Positions 18,548 through 27,763 of a stretch of 64,000 nt of DNA are shown piece by piece. The stretch lies in assembly GCF_017876315.1 (NCBI RefSeq), contig NZ_JAGINU010000001.1, positions 4,650,001 through 4,714,000 of the forward strand. The letters are read 5' to 3'. Numbering within the stretch: position 1 is the first letter of the stretch; every line of letters starts with the position of its first letter. The stretch is from Pseudonocardia parietis (GTDB taxonomy: Bacteria; Actinomycetota; Actinomycetes; Mycobacteriales; Pseudonocardiaceae). The notes below the pieces were generated by a model, which worked only from the letters and a program-made list of their open reading frames with translations, was not told the origin of the DNA and did not search any database. Position numbers and translations under genes: made by a program.

Positions 18548-20008
18548 TCACCGGCGGACGAGTTGCCGGTAGCGGGTCTCGGCGACACCGCTGAGGGTCC
18601 GGGCCATCACGGCGAACACGAACCGCTGGGCCGGGTACGCGGCCAGCCACGCCAGCCGGCCCGCCAGCCCGTGCGGTGCGAACCGCAGGGTCTGGGTGTA
18701 GCGGCTGGTCAGGCGTCCGGTGGGGTGGATCCGCAGCTCCAGGTGTACGACGCCGGGCAGCCGGGCCTCGGCGCGCAGCAGCAGCCGGGTCCCGGGCTCG
18801 ACGGCCTCGACCACCCAGCGGTCCAGCGGCTCCCCCGCGACGAGGCGGGGCGGTCCGGTGGAATGCCTGCGCGGCAGGTGTCCCGGCCCGCCGGCGAGGA
18901 CGTCGAGGAACCCGGTCAGCGTCGCCGTCCCGGGGACGGTGTACCAGCCGTGCTCGCCGCCGAGGGTCTCGATCACCGACCAGACGGCGCGGGGCGGGGC
19001 GTCGACGTCGTGGGCGTCGGTCGTCTCCCACTCGACCGGACCGCTGCCGGGGGCGTCCGAACTGCCGGGCCCGGCGTCGCCGGCACCGTCCAGCGCGCGG
19101 CGGACGGCCGCCCGGTAGGGCGTGTGCCCGCCGGGCGGTGGGCCGATCAGGGCGTCGAGCGCCGCTACGTCGGCGGGGTCGGCGACCAGCTCGTGCCGCA
19201 TCGACTCGACGAGCGGCCCGGCGAGCCCGCGCCCGACCGGCGTGAGCGCCGCGACCGCGCGGGCGGTCAGCCGTGGCGCGGACAGCGGAACCGGCAGCGG
19301 GAACGGCCGGAGCAGACCGGCTTCGGCGCCGTACTCGCTCATCAGGGACCGGTAGGTGTGGACGTCGGGTCCTCCGATGTCGAACGCCCGGTTCGTCCCG
19401 TCCGGCAGGTCGAGGCAGCCGGTGAGCGCGTGCAGGACGTCGTCGACGGCGACCGGCTGGATCCGGTTCCACGCCCGGTCCGGCAGCGGCAGCACCGGCG
19501 GGCCGCCCATGGTGAGCTCGGTGAGGTGGCGGATCATCTCGAAGCTCGCCGAACCGGTGCCGACGACGATCCCGGCCCGCAGCACGACGGCCGGGACCGG
19601 CCCCGCGAGCAGGACGTCGCCGACCTCGCGGCGCGAGCGCAGGTGCCCGGAGACCGGCCGGCCGTCGTCGCCGGGTTGCAGTCCGCCCAGGTAGACGATC
19701 CGCTGGACCCCGGTCGCCGCGGCGCCACCGGCCAGGGCATGCGCGGCGGCGCGGTCCCGGTCCGCGTAGCCGGGCCCGTCCATGGCGTGCACGAGGTGGA
19801 CGACGGCCTCGGCACCGTCGCACGCGCGGGTCACGGCCGCCCGGTCCTGCGCGTCGCCGGGTACGACCTCGACCCGGTCTGCCCAGGGGTGGTCCGCCAC
19901 CCCGGCCGGGGTGCGGGCCAGGACGCGGACCTCGTGGCCGGCGTCGAGCAGGCGGGGCACCAGCCGCGATCCGATGTAGCCGGTCGCGCCGACGACGAGG
20001 ACGTGCAT
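18548..20008 (-). CDS. NAD(P)-binding Rossmann protein with C-terminal DUF2867/SRPBCC domain
   Basis: 486 residues. The N-terminal atypical SDR/NmrA-like domain begins MHVLVVGATGYIGSRLVPRL and contains a GxxGxxG motif; residues to about 290 form the Rossmann fold. The C-terminal part from about 325 (WETTDAHDVDAPPRAVWSV) is a DUF2867-type START-like domain. This two-domain layout occurs widely in actinobacteria as a predicted NAD(P)H-binding protein, function unknown. ATG at 20008 is used; the much longer open frame upstream overlaps azlD in another frame. Confidence 0.8.
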   Translation of the reverse strand: MHVLVVGATGYIGSRLVPRLLDAGHEVRVLARTPAGVADHPWADRVEVVPGDAQDRAAVTRACDGAEAVVHLVHAMDGPGYADRDRAAAHALAGGAAATGVQRIVYLGGLQPGDDGRPVSGHLRSRREVGDVLLAGPVPAVVLRAGIVVGTGSASFEMIRHLTELTMGGPPVLPLPDRAWNRIQPVAVDDVLHALTGCLDLPDGTNRAFDIGGPDVHTYRSLMSEYGAEAGLLRPFPLPVPLSAPRLTARAVAALTPVGRGLAGPLVESMRHELVADPADVAALDALIGPPPGGHTPYRAAVRRALDGAGDAGPGSSDAPGSGPVEWETTDAHDVDAPPRAVWSVIETLGGEHGWYTVPGTATLTGFLDVLAGGPGHLPRRHSTGPPRLVAGEPLDRWVVEAVEPGTRLLLRAEARLPGVVHLELRIHPTGRLTSRYTQTLRFAPHGLAGRLAWLAAYPAQRFVFAVMARTLSGVAETRYRQLVRR

Positions 20009-20073
20009 GGTCCCGATCCTCGCCGCAGCGGCCCCGTGGCGCTCGGTGGGATCGCCCCGCGCCGGTGAACCGG

Positions 20074-20382
20074 TCAGGGCACGCCGGCCAGCCGGAGCCC
20101 GGCCGTGGTCCCGGCGGCCAGGAGCACGACGAGCAGGAACGGCAGCCGTCGCCAGATCGCGGCGGCGGCGACGGCCACGCCCGCGGGACGGGCCCAGCCC
20201 GCGAACTCCGAGCCCTCGAACCAGGTCCCGGTCGCGACCAGCGCCACCAGCAGGGCGACCGCACCGAGCTCGACGAGGCGGAGCGTGCGGTCGGAGAACT
20301 CGACCCGGCCGTGCAGGAGCAACGGCAGCAGCCGCATCAGGTAGGTGCCGACGGCGAGGACGGCCAGCGCGGTGATCGTCAC
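20074..20382 (-). CDS. azlD: AzlD-family membrane subunit
   Basis: 102 residues with three or four predicted membrane helices. AzlD is the small partner of AzlC in branched-chain amino acid (and analogue) export. Its GTG overlaps the azlC stop in a 4-bp GTGA, so the subunits are co-translated. Confidence 0.88.
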   Translation of the reverse strand: MTITALAVLAVGTYLMRLLPLLLHGRVEFSDRTLRLVELGAVALLVALVATGTWFEGSEFAGWARPAGVAVAAAAIWRRLPFLLVVLLAAGTTAGLRLAGVP

Positions 20383-21068
20383 GACCCACCACCCCGGATT
20401 CGCCCGGCGGCGCCGAGGCCGAGCAGGCCGGCGAGCACCGGGAGTCCCGCGGGCAGGAACGGGGCGCAGGCCAGCGAGACCGCGGCCGCTCCCCCGCCGA
20501 CCCGCAGGGCGTCGGCCCGGCGCAGCATCGGGACCAGCAGCGCGAGCAACGCGGCGGGGAATGCGGCGTCCAGTCCGAACGCCGACGGGTCCGGCACGGC
20601 GGCCCCCAGCAGCAGCCCACCGGCGGTCCCGAGCTGCCAGCAGCCGTACTTGATCACGCCCAGGAGCCAGAAGGCTCGGCGGGCGCGACCGCCGGTCCCG
20701 GTGCGGGCCAGCACGAACGCCGTCGACTCGTCGGTGATGACGTGCGCGCCGGGGATCCGCCACCAGCCGCCGCCGATGTGACGGGCCAGCGCCAGGCCGA
20801 ACGGCAGGTGCCGCAGGTTCAGCACGAGCCCGGCCACCACGGCCGCCCAGATCCCGCCACCGGCCGCGAGCACGCCGGTGACCAGCAGCTGCGCGCCACC
20901 GGCGAACACCAGCGTGGACATCGCCATCGTCATCGCCGGGGACAGGCCGGCCGACGGGGCGAGCGCGCCGAACGACACACCGACCAGGCCGACCGCCACC
21001 GAGATCGTCACCGCGTCGCGGAGGTCGGCCCGATCCTCCGCGCGCCCTGTTCGCTGCATCGAACGCAT
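20379..21068 (-). CDS. azlC: AzlC-family branched-chain amino acid exporter subunit
   Basis: 229 residues with multiple membrane helices. The stretch SFGALAPSAGLSPAMTMAMS, FAGGAQLL and NLRHLPFGLALARH follow the AzlC pattern. It forms the export channel with AzlD. The start could be the ATG at 21068 or at 21059; neither has a strong ribosome site. The gene is divergent from an XRE-cupin regulator that probably controls it. Confidence 0.88.
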   Translation of the reverse strand: MRSMQRTGRAEDRADLRDAVTISVAVGLVGVSFGALAPSAGLSPAMTMAMSTLVFAGGAQLLVTGVLAAGGGIWAAVVAGLVLNLRHLPFGLALARHIGGGWWRIPGAHVITDESTAFVLARTGTGGRARRAFWLLGVIKYGCWQLGTAGGLLLGAAVPDPSAFGLDAAFPAALLALLVPMLRRADALRVGGGAAAVSLACAPFLPAGLPVLAGLLGLGAAGRIRGGGS

Positions 21069-21095
21069 GGCCGATACAGTGAACCCAGGACCGTC

Positions 21096-21113
21096 CGTTC
21101 GTCAAGCCGAACG
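21096..21113. promoter_or_regulatory. Candidate operator between azlC and its regulator
   Basis: CGTTCGTCAAGCCGAACG is a perfect 6-bp inverted repeat around a 6-bp spacer. It lies 9 bp before the regulator start and 27 bp before azlC, suiting autoregulation and azlCD control. Confidence 0.45.
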
Positions 21114-21122
21114 AGGAGACCG

Positions 21123-21677
21123 ATGGAACGAACGCCACCGCTCGCGACGATCGCCACGGCCATCCGGCGCGAACGCGAGCGTCTGGGAATCTCCTCGGCG
21201 GAGCTCGCCCGCCGGGCGGGGATCGCCAAGTCGACCCTGTCCCAGCTCGAGGCGGGCACCGGCAACCCGAGCGTCGAGACGTTGTGGGCGATCGCGGTGG
21301 TGGCCGAGGTCCCGTTCAGCACGCTGGTGGAGCCACTGTCGGCGCCGGTGCGGGTGGTGCGGGCGGGCGAGCGACCGGCGCTCCGATCGGAGTCGTCGCC
21401 GTTCACGTCGGCACTGCTGTCGGCCTGCCCGCCCGGGGCCCGGCGGGACGTGCACATGGTCACGTCGGAACCCGGCGAGGCCCGCGCGTCGCAGGCGCAC
21501 TCCCCCGGCACGGTCGAGCACATGATCGTCGGGAGTGGCCGGTGGAACGCCGGACCGGCCGGCGAGGAGGTCGATCTCGACCCCGGTGACTACGTCACCT
21601 TTCCCGCCGACCGGCCGCACGCCTACCGGGCGCTGACCGCGGGAGCTTCCGCGGTACTGATCATGGAATACCGCTGA
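21123..21677 (+). CDS. XRE-family regulator with C-terminal cupin domain
   Basis: 184 residues. The N-terminal HTH (IRRERERLGISSAELARRAG to about residue 60) is followed by a cupin barrel (about 105-184) with HSPGTVEHMIVGSG and DYVTFPADRPHAY, which should bind a small ligand. The ATG has GAGGAG 5 nt upstream. Divergent placement next to azlCD is a common arrangement and suggests ligand-responsive control of amino acid export. Confidence 0.9.
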   Translation: MERTPPLATIATAIRRERERLGISSAELARRAGIAKSTLSQLEAGTGNPSVETLWAIAVVAEVPFSTLVEPLSAPVRVVRAGERPALRSESSPFTSALLSACPPGARRDVHMVTSEPGEARASQAHSPGTVEHMIVGSGRWNAGPAGEEVDLDPGDYVTFPADRPHAYRALTAGASAVLIMEYR

Positions 21678-21695
21678 TCCGGAATACCGCTGATC
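21665..21695 (+). repeat. Duplicated gene end of the XRE-cupin regulator
   Basis: GGAATACCGCTGATC occurs twice (21665-21679 and 21681-21695) with a 16-bp period, spanning the stop codon TGA and reaching the stop of the convergent GH16 gene. Confidence 0.9.
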
Positions 21696-23280
21696 AGGTC
21701 CCGCTGGGGCCGCGGGTCGCCGCTCCGGCGACCTCGTCCGGCGCGCCCTCGGTGATCCGCTCGCGCAGTCCGTCGAGGAGCCCCTCCTCGCCGGCACCGC
21801 CCTGTTCGGACTCGGGCAGCGGGTACTGGCGGACCCAGTCGACCTCCATCGTGGACGGCTTCACCTCACCTCCGCCCTCCGGGAACCAGTCGAGCTGGAT
21901 GCACAGGTGCATCGGCCCGGGCGGCAGGATCGAGGTGTCGTCGGTGCGCCACCACTCCTTGCCGTCCACATAGGCCACAACGCCGTCCGGCGTCCACTCG
22001 ACCGCCCAGTTGTGCCACTGGGTCCCGTCGATCCCGACCTCGCCCTGCACCTGGCTGTTGTCCTCTCCATAGTGGAGGAACAGCTCGGTCGTCTGCCGGG
22101 TGTGGTCGGTCATCTCCATGAAGTCGATCTCGCCGCCGACCGGGAAGTCCTCCGCGGTCGGCCAGAGCAGCAGCAACGCGTTGTACGTCGGGTCGGACGC
22201 CGGTGCCCGCACCCGCCCCTCCCAGCGGCCGTACTTCTGGCTGGCGCCGGTCCACGCCATCCCGCCGGTCGTGCCGTCGGCGTCACCGTCGATGGTGAGG
22301 ATGCCGTCCTTCACCGACGCGGCCTCGGGCGAACGGGTGCCCTCGCCGGCGTGGCCCTCCCCGTCGTAGAGATTCCAGCCGGAGAGGTCGCCGTCGAACT
22401 CGTCGACCTTGCTCGGCTCGCCCCAGTTGTGCGCGGTCGCGGCACTGGTCTCGGCACCCGGGTACGCCGGGGCGGCCGGGTCGGCTCGCGCAGCCGGGTC
22501 GGCAGGGGCAGTCGGGCCAGCCGGATCAGCCGGGGCAGCCGGCCTCTTCGGCGCGCCGGGGGCAGCAGGAGCCTCCGGGCTCTCCGGTGCCTCCGGTGCC
22601 TCCGGTGCCTCCGGTGCCTCCGGTGCCTCCGGTGCCTCCGGACGGTCCGGGCCGTCCGGGGTCTCCGGGCTGTCCGGGGTCTCCGGGGTCTCCGGAGCTT
22701 CCCGGGCCTCCGGAGCGTCCGGCCTCTCCGGGGCCTCCGGAGCGTCCGGCCTCTCCGGGGCCTCCGGAGCGTCCGGCCTCTCCCGGGCATCCGGCCTCTC
22801 CCGGCTCTCCGGGGCGTCCTGAGCGCCCGGGGCCTCGGGGCTGCCCGGGGTCTCCGGGTCAGCCGGTGCGGGCGGATCGATCGGGGTGGCCGGGTTCACC
22901 GGAGTGTTCAGGTCGGCCGACGTACCCGGGCCGGCGGGCGCGTCCGGGTTGCCCGGAGTACCCGGGGTGGACGGAGCGCCCGCGTCGCCCGAGGTGTTCA
23001 GGTCGCCCGACGCGTTCCGGTCGGCCGGAGCGTCCGGGGCAGCCGATGCGGGCAGTCCGGCCGGAGGCGCCGGCTCCGCGGCCGCGGCGGGCGCATCGCC
23101 GGGCTCGCAGCCGGCCCGGCTCTCCCCACCCGCGCCACCCGCACCGGAGCCCGGCGCAGGACAGTCCACCGCCGTCGTCGCGCTCGACCGATCCGCCGTC
23201 CCGGTGTCGGCGAACGCCGCAGCCGGAAAGCTGATCAGCATCGCGGCCGCGATCGCCGCGGCTCGCACAGAGCGTCCCAT
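21694..23280 (-). CDS. Secreted glycoside hydrolase family 16-like protein with long low-complexity linker
   Basis: 528 residues from the ATG at 23280, which has GGAGG 6 nt upstream. A signal peptide (AAAMLISFPAAAFA, cleavage near residue 24) is followed by about 270 residues almost wholly of Pro, Glu, Ala, Asp, Gly, Arg and Thr, including (EAP) runs and PDAPEAPER repeats. The GH16/concanavalin-like fold starts near residue 300. The GH16 catalytic motif ExDxxE is intact as GGEIDFME near residue 383, with WHNWAVEWTPDGVVAYVDGK downstream. It should cleave a beta-glucan-type polysaccharide outside the cell; the linker may span the wall. A start 12 codons upstream is possible. Confidence 0.85.
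   Translation of the reverse strand: MGRSVRAAAIAAAMLISFPAAAFADTGTADRSSATTAVDCPAPGSGAGGAGGESRAGCEPGDAPAAAAEPAPPAGLPASAAPDAPADRNASGDLNTSGDAGAPSTPGTPGNPDAPAGPGTSADLNTPVNPATPIDPPAPADPETPGSPEAPGAQDAPESRERPDARERPDAPEAPERPDAPEAPERPDAPEAREAPETPETPDSPETPDGPDRPEAPEAPEAPEAPEAPEAPESPEAPAAPGAPKRPAAPADPAGPTAPADPAARADPAAPAYPGAETSAATAHNWGEPSKVDEFDGDLSGWNLYDGEGHAGEGTRSPEAASVKDGILTIDGDADGTTGGMAWTGASQKYGRWEGRVRAPASDPTYNALLLLWPTAEDFPVGGEIDFMEMTDHTRQTTELFLHYGEDNSQVQGEVGIDGTQWHNWAVEWTPDGVVAYVDGKEWWRTDDTSILPPGPMHLCIQLDWFPEGGGEVKPSTMEVDWVRQYPLPESEQGGAGEEGLLDGLRERITEGAPDEVAGAATRGPSGT
22582..22790. repeat. In-frame 9-bp and 27-bp repeats in the GH16 linker
   Basis: On the plus strand CTCCGGTGC is repeated six times (22582-22635), encoding Glu-Ala-Pro units. 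From about 22707 to 22790 a 27-bp unit is repeated three times, encoding PDAPEAPER. Both preserve the reading frame and could expand or contract by slippage. Confidence 0.9.
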
Positions 23281-23504
23281 CAGGCTCCTCCGCCTCACTG
23301 GTCTCGTGATTCGCACAAGAACGTAAGCGCCACAGAGTCACCGCGTGCCCCTCTGTCATCATATCGAGTAGGCAACCCCGCCCACGGGTGACCACGGAAC
23401 CCGTCGAAATCAGACATACCCCCGCGACCGGGTGACCGGAACACTCACCGGATCGTGCCCGAGCGCAGCGCGACCATGATCGCCGCGAACCGGTCCGGGA
23501 ACGA

Positions 23505-23542
23505 CGAGAGCCCCGCCCGGCGACGGCCGGACGGGGCTCTCG
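23505..23542 (-). terminator. Hairpin terminator after pdxS
   Basis: Perfect 11-bp stem CGAGAGCCCCG / CGGGGCTCTCG with a 16-nt, itself partly paired loop. It lies 12 bp beyond the pdxS stop and ends the thrS-pdxS operon. No T-run is present, as is usual in this GC range. Confidence 0.8.
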
Positions 23543-23554
23543 GGACGACGTGGA

Positions 23555-24472
23555 CTACCAGCCGCGCGAGGCGTAGCGCTGGTCCTCCGGGATGTCGCCG
23601 ATGTTGATCCCGACCATGGCCTCGCCGAGCCCGCGAGAGACCTTCGCGACCATGTCCGGGTCGTCGTGGAAGGTCGTCGCCTTCACGATCGCCGACGCGC
23701 GCAGCGCCGGGTCGCCGGACTTGAAGATGCCGGAGCCGACGAACACGCCCTCGGCACCGAGCTGCATCATCATCGCGGCGTCGGCCGGGGTGGCGATGCC
23801 GCCCGCGGTGAACAGCACGACCGGCAGCTTGCCGGTGCGGGCGATCTCGGCGACCAGCTCGACCGGCGCCCGGAGCTCCTTGGCGGCGATGTAGAGCTCG
23901 GCGGCGTCCAGCGACGCCAGCCGGCCGATCTCGGCGCGGATCGAGCGCATGTGCCGGGTGGCTTCGACGACGTTGCCGGTGCCCGCCTCGCCCTTGGAGC
24001 GGATCATCGCCGCGCCCTCGGAGATCCGGCGCAGCGCCTCGCCGAGGTTGGTCGCGCCGCACACGTACGGCACGGTGTAGGCCCACTTGTCGATGTGGTG
24101 CGCCTCGTCGGCCGGGGTCAGCACCTCGGACTCGTCGATGTAGTCGACGCCGAGCGACTGCAGGACCTGGGCCTCGACGAAGTGCCCGATGCGGGCCTTG
24201 GCCATCACCGGGATGGACACGGCGTCGATGATCCCGGTGATCATGTCCGGGTCCGACATGCGGGCGACGCCGCCGTTCGCGCGGATGTCGGCCGGGACCC
24301 GCTCGAGGGCCATCACGGCCACGGCACCGGCGTCCTCGGCGATCTTCGCCTGCTCCGGGGTGACCACGTCCATGATCACACCACCCTTGAGCATCTCGGC
24401 CATGCCGCGCTTGACCCGCGCGGTGCCGTGCTGCGGACCGGCGTTGTCAGGGGTGTTGTCGGCTGCGGACAC
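23555..24472 (-). CDS. pdxS: Pyridoxal 5'-phosphate synthase lyase subunit PdxS
   Basis: 305 residues, a TIM-barrel enzyme that makes PLP from ribose 5-phosphate, glyceraldehyde 3-phosphate and ammonia. [33 protein letters not shown] and [20 protein letters not shown] are family hallmarks with active-site lysines. GTG at 24472. It is last in the thrS-HIT-pgsA-patA-pimA-LemA-like-pdxS run, 16 bp after the previous gene. Its glutaminase partner pdxT is not adjacent. Confidence 0.97.
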   Translation of the reverse strand: MSAADNTPDNAGPQHGTARVKRGMAEMLKGGVIMDVVTPEQAKIAEDAGAVAVMALERVPADIRANGGVARMSDPDMITGIIDAVSIPVMAKARIGHFVEAQVLQSLGVDYIDESEVLTPADEAHHIDKWAYTVPYVCGATNLGEALRRISEGAAMIRSKGEAGTGNVVEATRHMRSIRAEIGRLASLDAAELYIAAKELRAPVELVAEIARTGKLPVVLFTAGGIATPADAAMMMQLGAEGVFVGSGIFKSGDPALRASAIVKATTFHDDPDMVAKVSRGLGEAMVGINIGDIPEDQRYASRGW

Positions 24473-24488
24473 GGGTGATCGGAGCTCC

Positions 24489-25076
24489 TCACATGGCGGA
24501 CGGGTAACGGCCCGATTCTACGTCAGCGGCGTCCGGTCCGGTCGCGGGTTCCGGATCGGCGATCTCGAAGTACACCGGCTCGGGAGCGGTGCCGTACAGG
24601 TGGAACCAGCGGACCAGTCGACGCGACCGGAGCACCCGGGTGTCGCGTACGGCGTCGTTGTGCACCCGGCGGGCCAGGACGACCAGCTGCTGGGCGTCCC
24701 GCAGCTCGGCCGCAGGCGCCGGCGCAGTCAGGGCCGGGGCGACAGCGGCGAGTTCCCTGGTCAGGGCGTTCTCGGCGACCTCGCGGGCCTCGCGGGCCCC
24801 GGCCGGGTCGCGGCCGTCGGGGGCGGGTGCGGACCCGGCCCGGGCGGTGGTCGCGGCGGCGCGCAGGCCCCCGGCCATGGCCGGGCCGACGGCGTCGGCG
24901 ACCCGCAGCGCCACGGTCGCCCGGTGTTCCAGCGCGGCGGCCAGTCCGCCCCGGGCGGCGCCGACCCGCACGTGCAGCCGGTGCAGCCGTCGCACCCGTG
25001 CCACACACCACACCGTGAGCGCGGCCACGACCAGCAGGACCGTCGCGACGAGCAGGACCGCTGCGGGCGTGCTCAT
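24489..25076 (-). CDS. Membrane-anchored LemA-like protein
   Basis: 195 residues. One N-terminal membrane helix (about 5-25) is followed by an Ala/Arg-rich helical region. The segment [17 protein letters not shown] and the ending [17 protein letters not shown] recall the LemA fold, although similarity is weak. The ATG overlaps the pimA stop by 4 bp, so it is part of the phosphatidylinositol-mannoside operon, and it ends 16 bp before pdxS. Function unknown; a wall or envelope role fits the operon. Confidence 0.6.
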   Translation of the reverse strand: MSTPAAVLLVATVLLVVAALTVWCVARVRRLHRLHVRVGAARGGLAAALEHRATVALRVADAVGPAMAGGLRAAATTARAGSAPAPDGRDPAGAREAREVAENALTRELAAVAPALTAPAPAAELRDAQQLVVLARRVHNDAVRDTRVLRSRRLVRWFHLYGTAPEPVYFEIADPEPATGPDAADVESGRYPSAM

Positions 25077-26215
25077 CGGGCACTCACGGGCGGCGCGGCC
25101 GCGACCGCCGTCCGGTACACCCGCAGCACGTCCTCGGCGACGACCTGCCAGTCGTAGCGGGCCACCCGGTCCCGGCCCGCGGCGGACAGCGCGGCACGGC
25201 GGGCGCCGTCGTCGAGCAGCGTGGTCAGCGCGGTGCCGAGTGCACCGGCGTCACCGGGCGGGACGAGCACGCCGGCGCCGGAGAGCACCGCGCGGAACGA
25301 CTCGATGTCGGCGGCCAGCACGGGCGCGCCGGCGGCCATCGCCTCGGTGAGCACCATGCCGAAGCTCTCCGCGCCGCGGTGCGGGGCGCAGTAGACGTCC
25401 ATCGCGCGCAGCGCCGCGGCCTTCGTCGGCTCGTCGACGGCGCCGAGCAGGTCGATCCGTTCGGCGAGCCGTGGCCCGGCCGCCCGGTACAGCGCGTCCG
25501 CGTCGCCCCGTCCGACGACGAGCAACCGCAGGTCCGGGCGCTGGGCGACGAGCGGGCGCAGCGCGTCGAGGAGCACCGGCATCCCCTTGCGCGGTTCGTC
25601 GAACCGGCCGACGAAGCCGACCCGCCGGACGGACGGGGACGCCGCGGCGAGGCCGGGGACCAGGTCCTCCAGTGCCGGGCCGCGGGCGAAGCGGGCGACG
25701 TCGACGCCGTTGGGGATCTCCGTCGCGTCCCCGCCGAGGTGCTCCACCTGGACCCGCCGGGCCGTGGCGGAGACCGCGATCCGCGCCGTCACCTTCTCCA
25801 TCAGCGGTCGCAGCGTTCCGCCGAACGCGGCCAGCGCCCGGGAGCGCTCGGTCGAGGTGTGGAAGGTCGCGACGATCGGGCCACGGGCGGCCAGCAGCGC
25901 GAGCACCGAGACCGAGACCGTCGTGGGCTCGTGCAGGTGCAGCACGTCGAACTCGTGCTCGGCGAGCCACCGGCGGGTGCGGTGGTAGGACACCGGGCCG
26001 AACGCCACCCGCGCGACCGAGCCGTTGTACGGCACACCCAGGGGCCGCCCCACCGGCGTCACGAAGGGGGGCGCCTCGTGGACGGTCGGGGCGAGGACGT
26101 CGACCCGGTGCCCCCGCGCCCGCAGCGCCGCGGCGAGGTCGAGCACGTGGTTCTGCACTCCCCCGGGCACGTCCAGGGAGTACGGGCAGACGACGCCGAT
26201 CCGCAGCACCGTCAT
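25073..26215 (-). CDS. pimA: Phosphatidylinositol alpha-mannosyltransferase PimA
   Basis: 380 residues, GT-B fold, GT4 family. It transfers the first mannose from GDP-mannose to phosphatidylinositol at the inner face of the membrane. The Gly-rich PYSLDVPGGVQNHV, the HLHEPTT segment, and the donor-site motif ESFGMVLTEAMAAGAPV with its EX7E glutamates are present. It overlaps the upstream acyltransferase gene and the downstream LemA-like gene by 4 bp each. Confidence 0.95.
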   Translation of the reverse strand: MTVLRIGVVCPYSLDVPGGVQNHVLDLAAALRARGHRVDVLAPTVHEAPPFVTPVGRPLGVPYNGSVARVAFGPVSYHRTRRWLAEHEFDVLHLHEPTTVSVSVLALLAARGPIVATFHTSTERSRALAAFGGTLRPLMEKVTARIAVSATARRVQVEHLGGDATEIPNGVDVARFARGPALEDLVPGLAAASPSVRRVGFVGRFDEPRKGMPVLLDALRPLVAQRPDLRLLVVGRGDADALYRAAGPRLAERIDLLGAVDEPTKAAALRAMDVYCAPHRGAESFGMVLTEAMAAGAPVLAADIESFRAVLSGAGVLVPPGDAGALGTALTTLLDDGARRAALSAAGRDRVARYDWQVVAEDVLRVYRTAVAAAPPVSAR

Positions 26216-27114
26216 CCCGGCCCGCCATGGATCGACGCCAGCATGTGCCAGTCCTCGGGCCGGCGGGCGATGAGCTCGCCGAACGCGTCGGCGAGGGCCT
26301 GGGTGGCCTTGGCCTCGGCCGCCCGGTCCGGTACCGGGATCTCCGGCCCGACGTGCACGCCCCAGGCGTCGCCCGCGAACACCGCGTACGCCGGGTGCAG
26401 CGCCGCACCGGTCAGCCGGGCCAGCCGGGCGGGCCCTGCGGGGAGCCGGGCCGGGGCGCCGAGGAACGAGACGCCGACCCCGGTGCCGGACAGGTCCCGG
26501 TCGGCGATCAGGCAGGCCACACCGCCGCCGCGCAGGCGAGCGGTCACGGCGCGGTGCGCGGCCCGTGGGTCGTCGGCGGGCACGACCTCGAACCCGAGCG
26601 AGCGCCGGTAGTCGAGGAAGCGGCGGAACAGCGACTCCGGGCGCAACCGCTGCACGACGGTCGTGATGGCCGGCTCCAGCCCCAGCCGGGCGAGCTCGCG
26701 CACCATGTAGACCCCGGCCACGTCCCAGTTCCCGGCGTGCGGCAGCGCGTAGAGCACGCCGCGCCCGGCCCGCACCGTGTCCAGCGACCCGCCGATGCCG
26801 TGCACGTGCGGGTGCATGGCGGCGTGCACCGCGCCGGGATCGAGCGACGGCAGCGCGAACGCCTCCCGCCAGTAGCGCGCGTAGCTGCGCATCCCGCGCC
26901 GCACCAGGTCGTCGAGCTCGGCGGGGCCGGCGTCCGGGCGGACCCGCGCCAGGTTGGCCCGCAGCCGTCGCACCCCGGGGCCGTCGCGGTGCGTGGCGAG
27001 ATCGGCGCCGGCGTCGAACACCCGCGCGACGACGCCCGCGGGCAGCTTCCCGGTGACCGCCCAGCCGGCGGTGTACCCGGCCGCGGCGAGTGCCTCCCGG
27101 ACCCGGTCAGGCAC
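26212..27114 (-). CDS. Phosphatidylinositol mannoside acyltransferase PatA-like
   Basis: 300 residues of the lipid A acyltransferase (HtrB/LpxL) family. The catalytic HxxxxD motif is PHAGNWDVAG near residue 126-131. Between pgsA and pimA this is the place of the mycobacterial PatA-type enzyme that acylates PIM mannose. The start overlaps the pgsA end by 8 bp. Confidence 0.9.
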   Translation of the reverse strand: MPDRVREALAAAGYTAGWAVTGKLPAGVVARVFDAGADLATHRDGPGVRRLRANLARVRPDAGPAELDDLVRRGMRSYARYWREAFALPSLDPGAVHAAMHPHVHGIGGSLDTVRAGRGVLYALPHAGNWDVAGVYMVRELARLGLEPAITTVVQRLRPESLFRRFLDYRRSLGFEVVPADDPRAAHRAVTARLRGGGVACLIADRDLSGTGVGVSFLGAPARLPAGPARLARLTGAALHPAYAVFAGDAWGVHVGPEIPVPDRAAEAKATQALADAFGELIARRPEDWHMLASIHGGPG

Positions 27115-27721
27115 GGGGGACCTCGCGGGCGCTCCGGCGCACCGCCAGGATCCGCTGGCCCAGGGTCACCACCGTTCCGACCGCCAGCACGACCAGCGCG
27201 ACGGACAGGGCGTACGGCACGCCGACCCCGGCCAGGAACGCGCCGAGCAACCCGAGCAGCAGGCGCTCGGCCCGCTCGACCAGGCCGCCCTCGGCGGTCA
27301 GCCCGACCGACTCGGCGCGGGCCTTGACGTAGGACACGATCTGCCCGCCGACCAGCGCGACCAGCGCGGCTGCCGCGGCGACGGGCTCGTTCCCGCCGGT
27401 CAGCGCCCACCAGGCGAGCGCGCCGAACACGGCCCCGTCGACCATCCGGTCGCAGGTCGAGTCGAGCACCGCGCCGAACGGGGTGCCGTGGCCGCGGGCC
27501 CGCGCCATCGCCCCGTCGATCAGGTCGGTGAGGACGAACAGCGTGACCAGGACCGACCCGATGACCAGCCCGCCGCCCGGCAGGAACACCAGCGAGCAGA
27601 CGACGGCACCCACCGTGCCGAGCACCGTCATCGTGTCCGGGCTGACGCCGAGCGCGACCAGCCGCCGGCCCACCGGATCGGTGAGGCGGTTGACGTGGCC
27701 GCGGGCGAACAGATTGAGCAT
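27107..27721 (-). CDS. pgsA: Phosphatidylinositol phosphate synthase (CDP-alcohol phosphatidyltransferase)
   Basis: 204 residues, about six membrane helices. The CDP-alcohol signature D-x2-DG-x2-AR-x8-G-x3-D-x3-D is complete around residues 66-90 (DLIDGAMARARG, then FGAVLDSTCDRMVD). It joins inositol 1-phosphate to CDP-diacylglycerol, supplying phosphatidylinositol to PimA and PatA. Position in the thrS-HIT-pgsA-patA-pimA order supports the inositol-phosphate rather than glycerol-phosphate assignment. Confidence 0.92.
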   Translation of the reverse strand: MLNLFARGHVNRLTDPVGRRLVALGVSPDTMTVLGTVGAVVCSLVFLPGGGLVIGSVLVTLFVLTDLIDGAMARARGHGTPFGAVLDSTCDRMVDGAVFGALAWWALTGGNEPVAAAAALVALVGGQIVSYVKARAESVGLTAEGGLVERAERLLLGLLGAFLAGVGVPYALSVALVVLAVGTVVTLGQRILAVRRSAREVPRA

Positions 27722-27763
27722 CGTGGGCGACGAACTCCCTACGGACAGGCGGTGGCGACCAGC

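Noticed and set aside
22409-22822. Collagen-like Gly-X-Y reading (GASGASG...) on the plus strand
   Set aside because: It is the complement of the Pro-Glu-Ala stalk of the GH16 gene; it has no signal peptide, ribosome site or fold outside the repeat.
18548-23280. Biosynthetic gene cluster or prophage in the pdxS-pdxT interval
   Set aside because: No core biosynthetic enzymes, phage structural genes or integrase; genes are unrelated transport, regulatory and hydrolytic functions.
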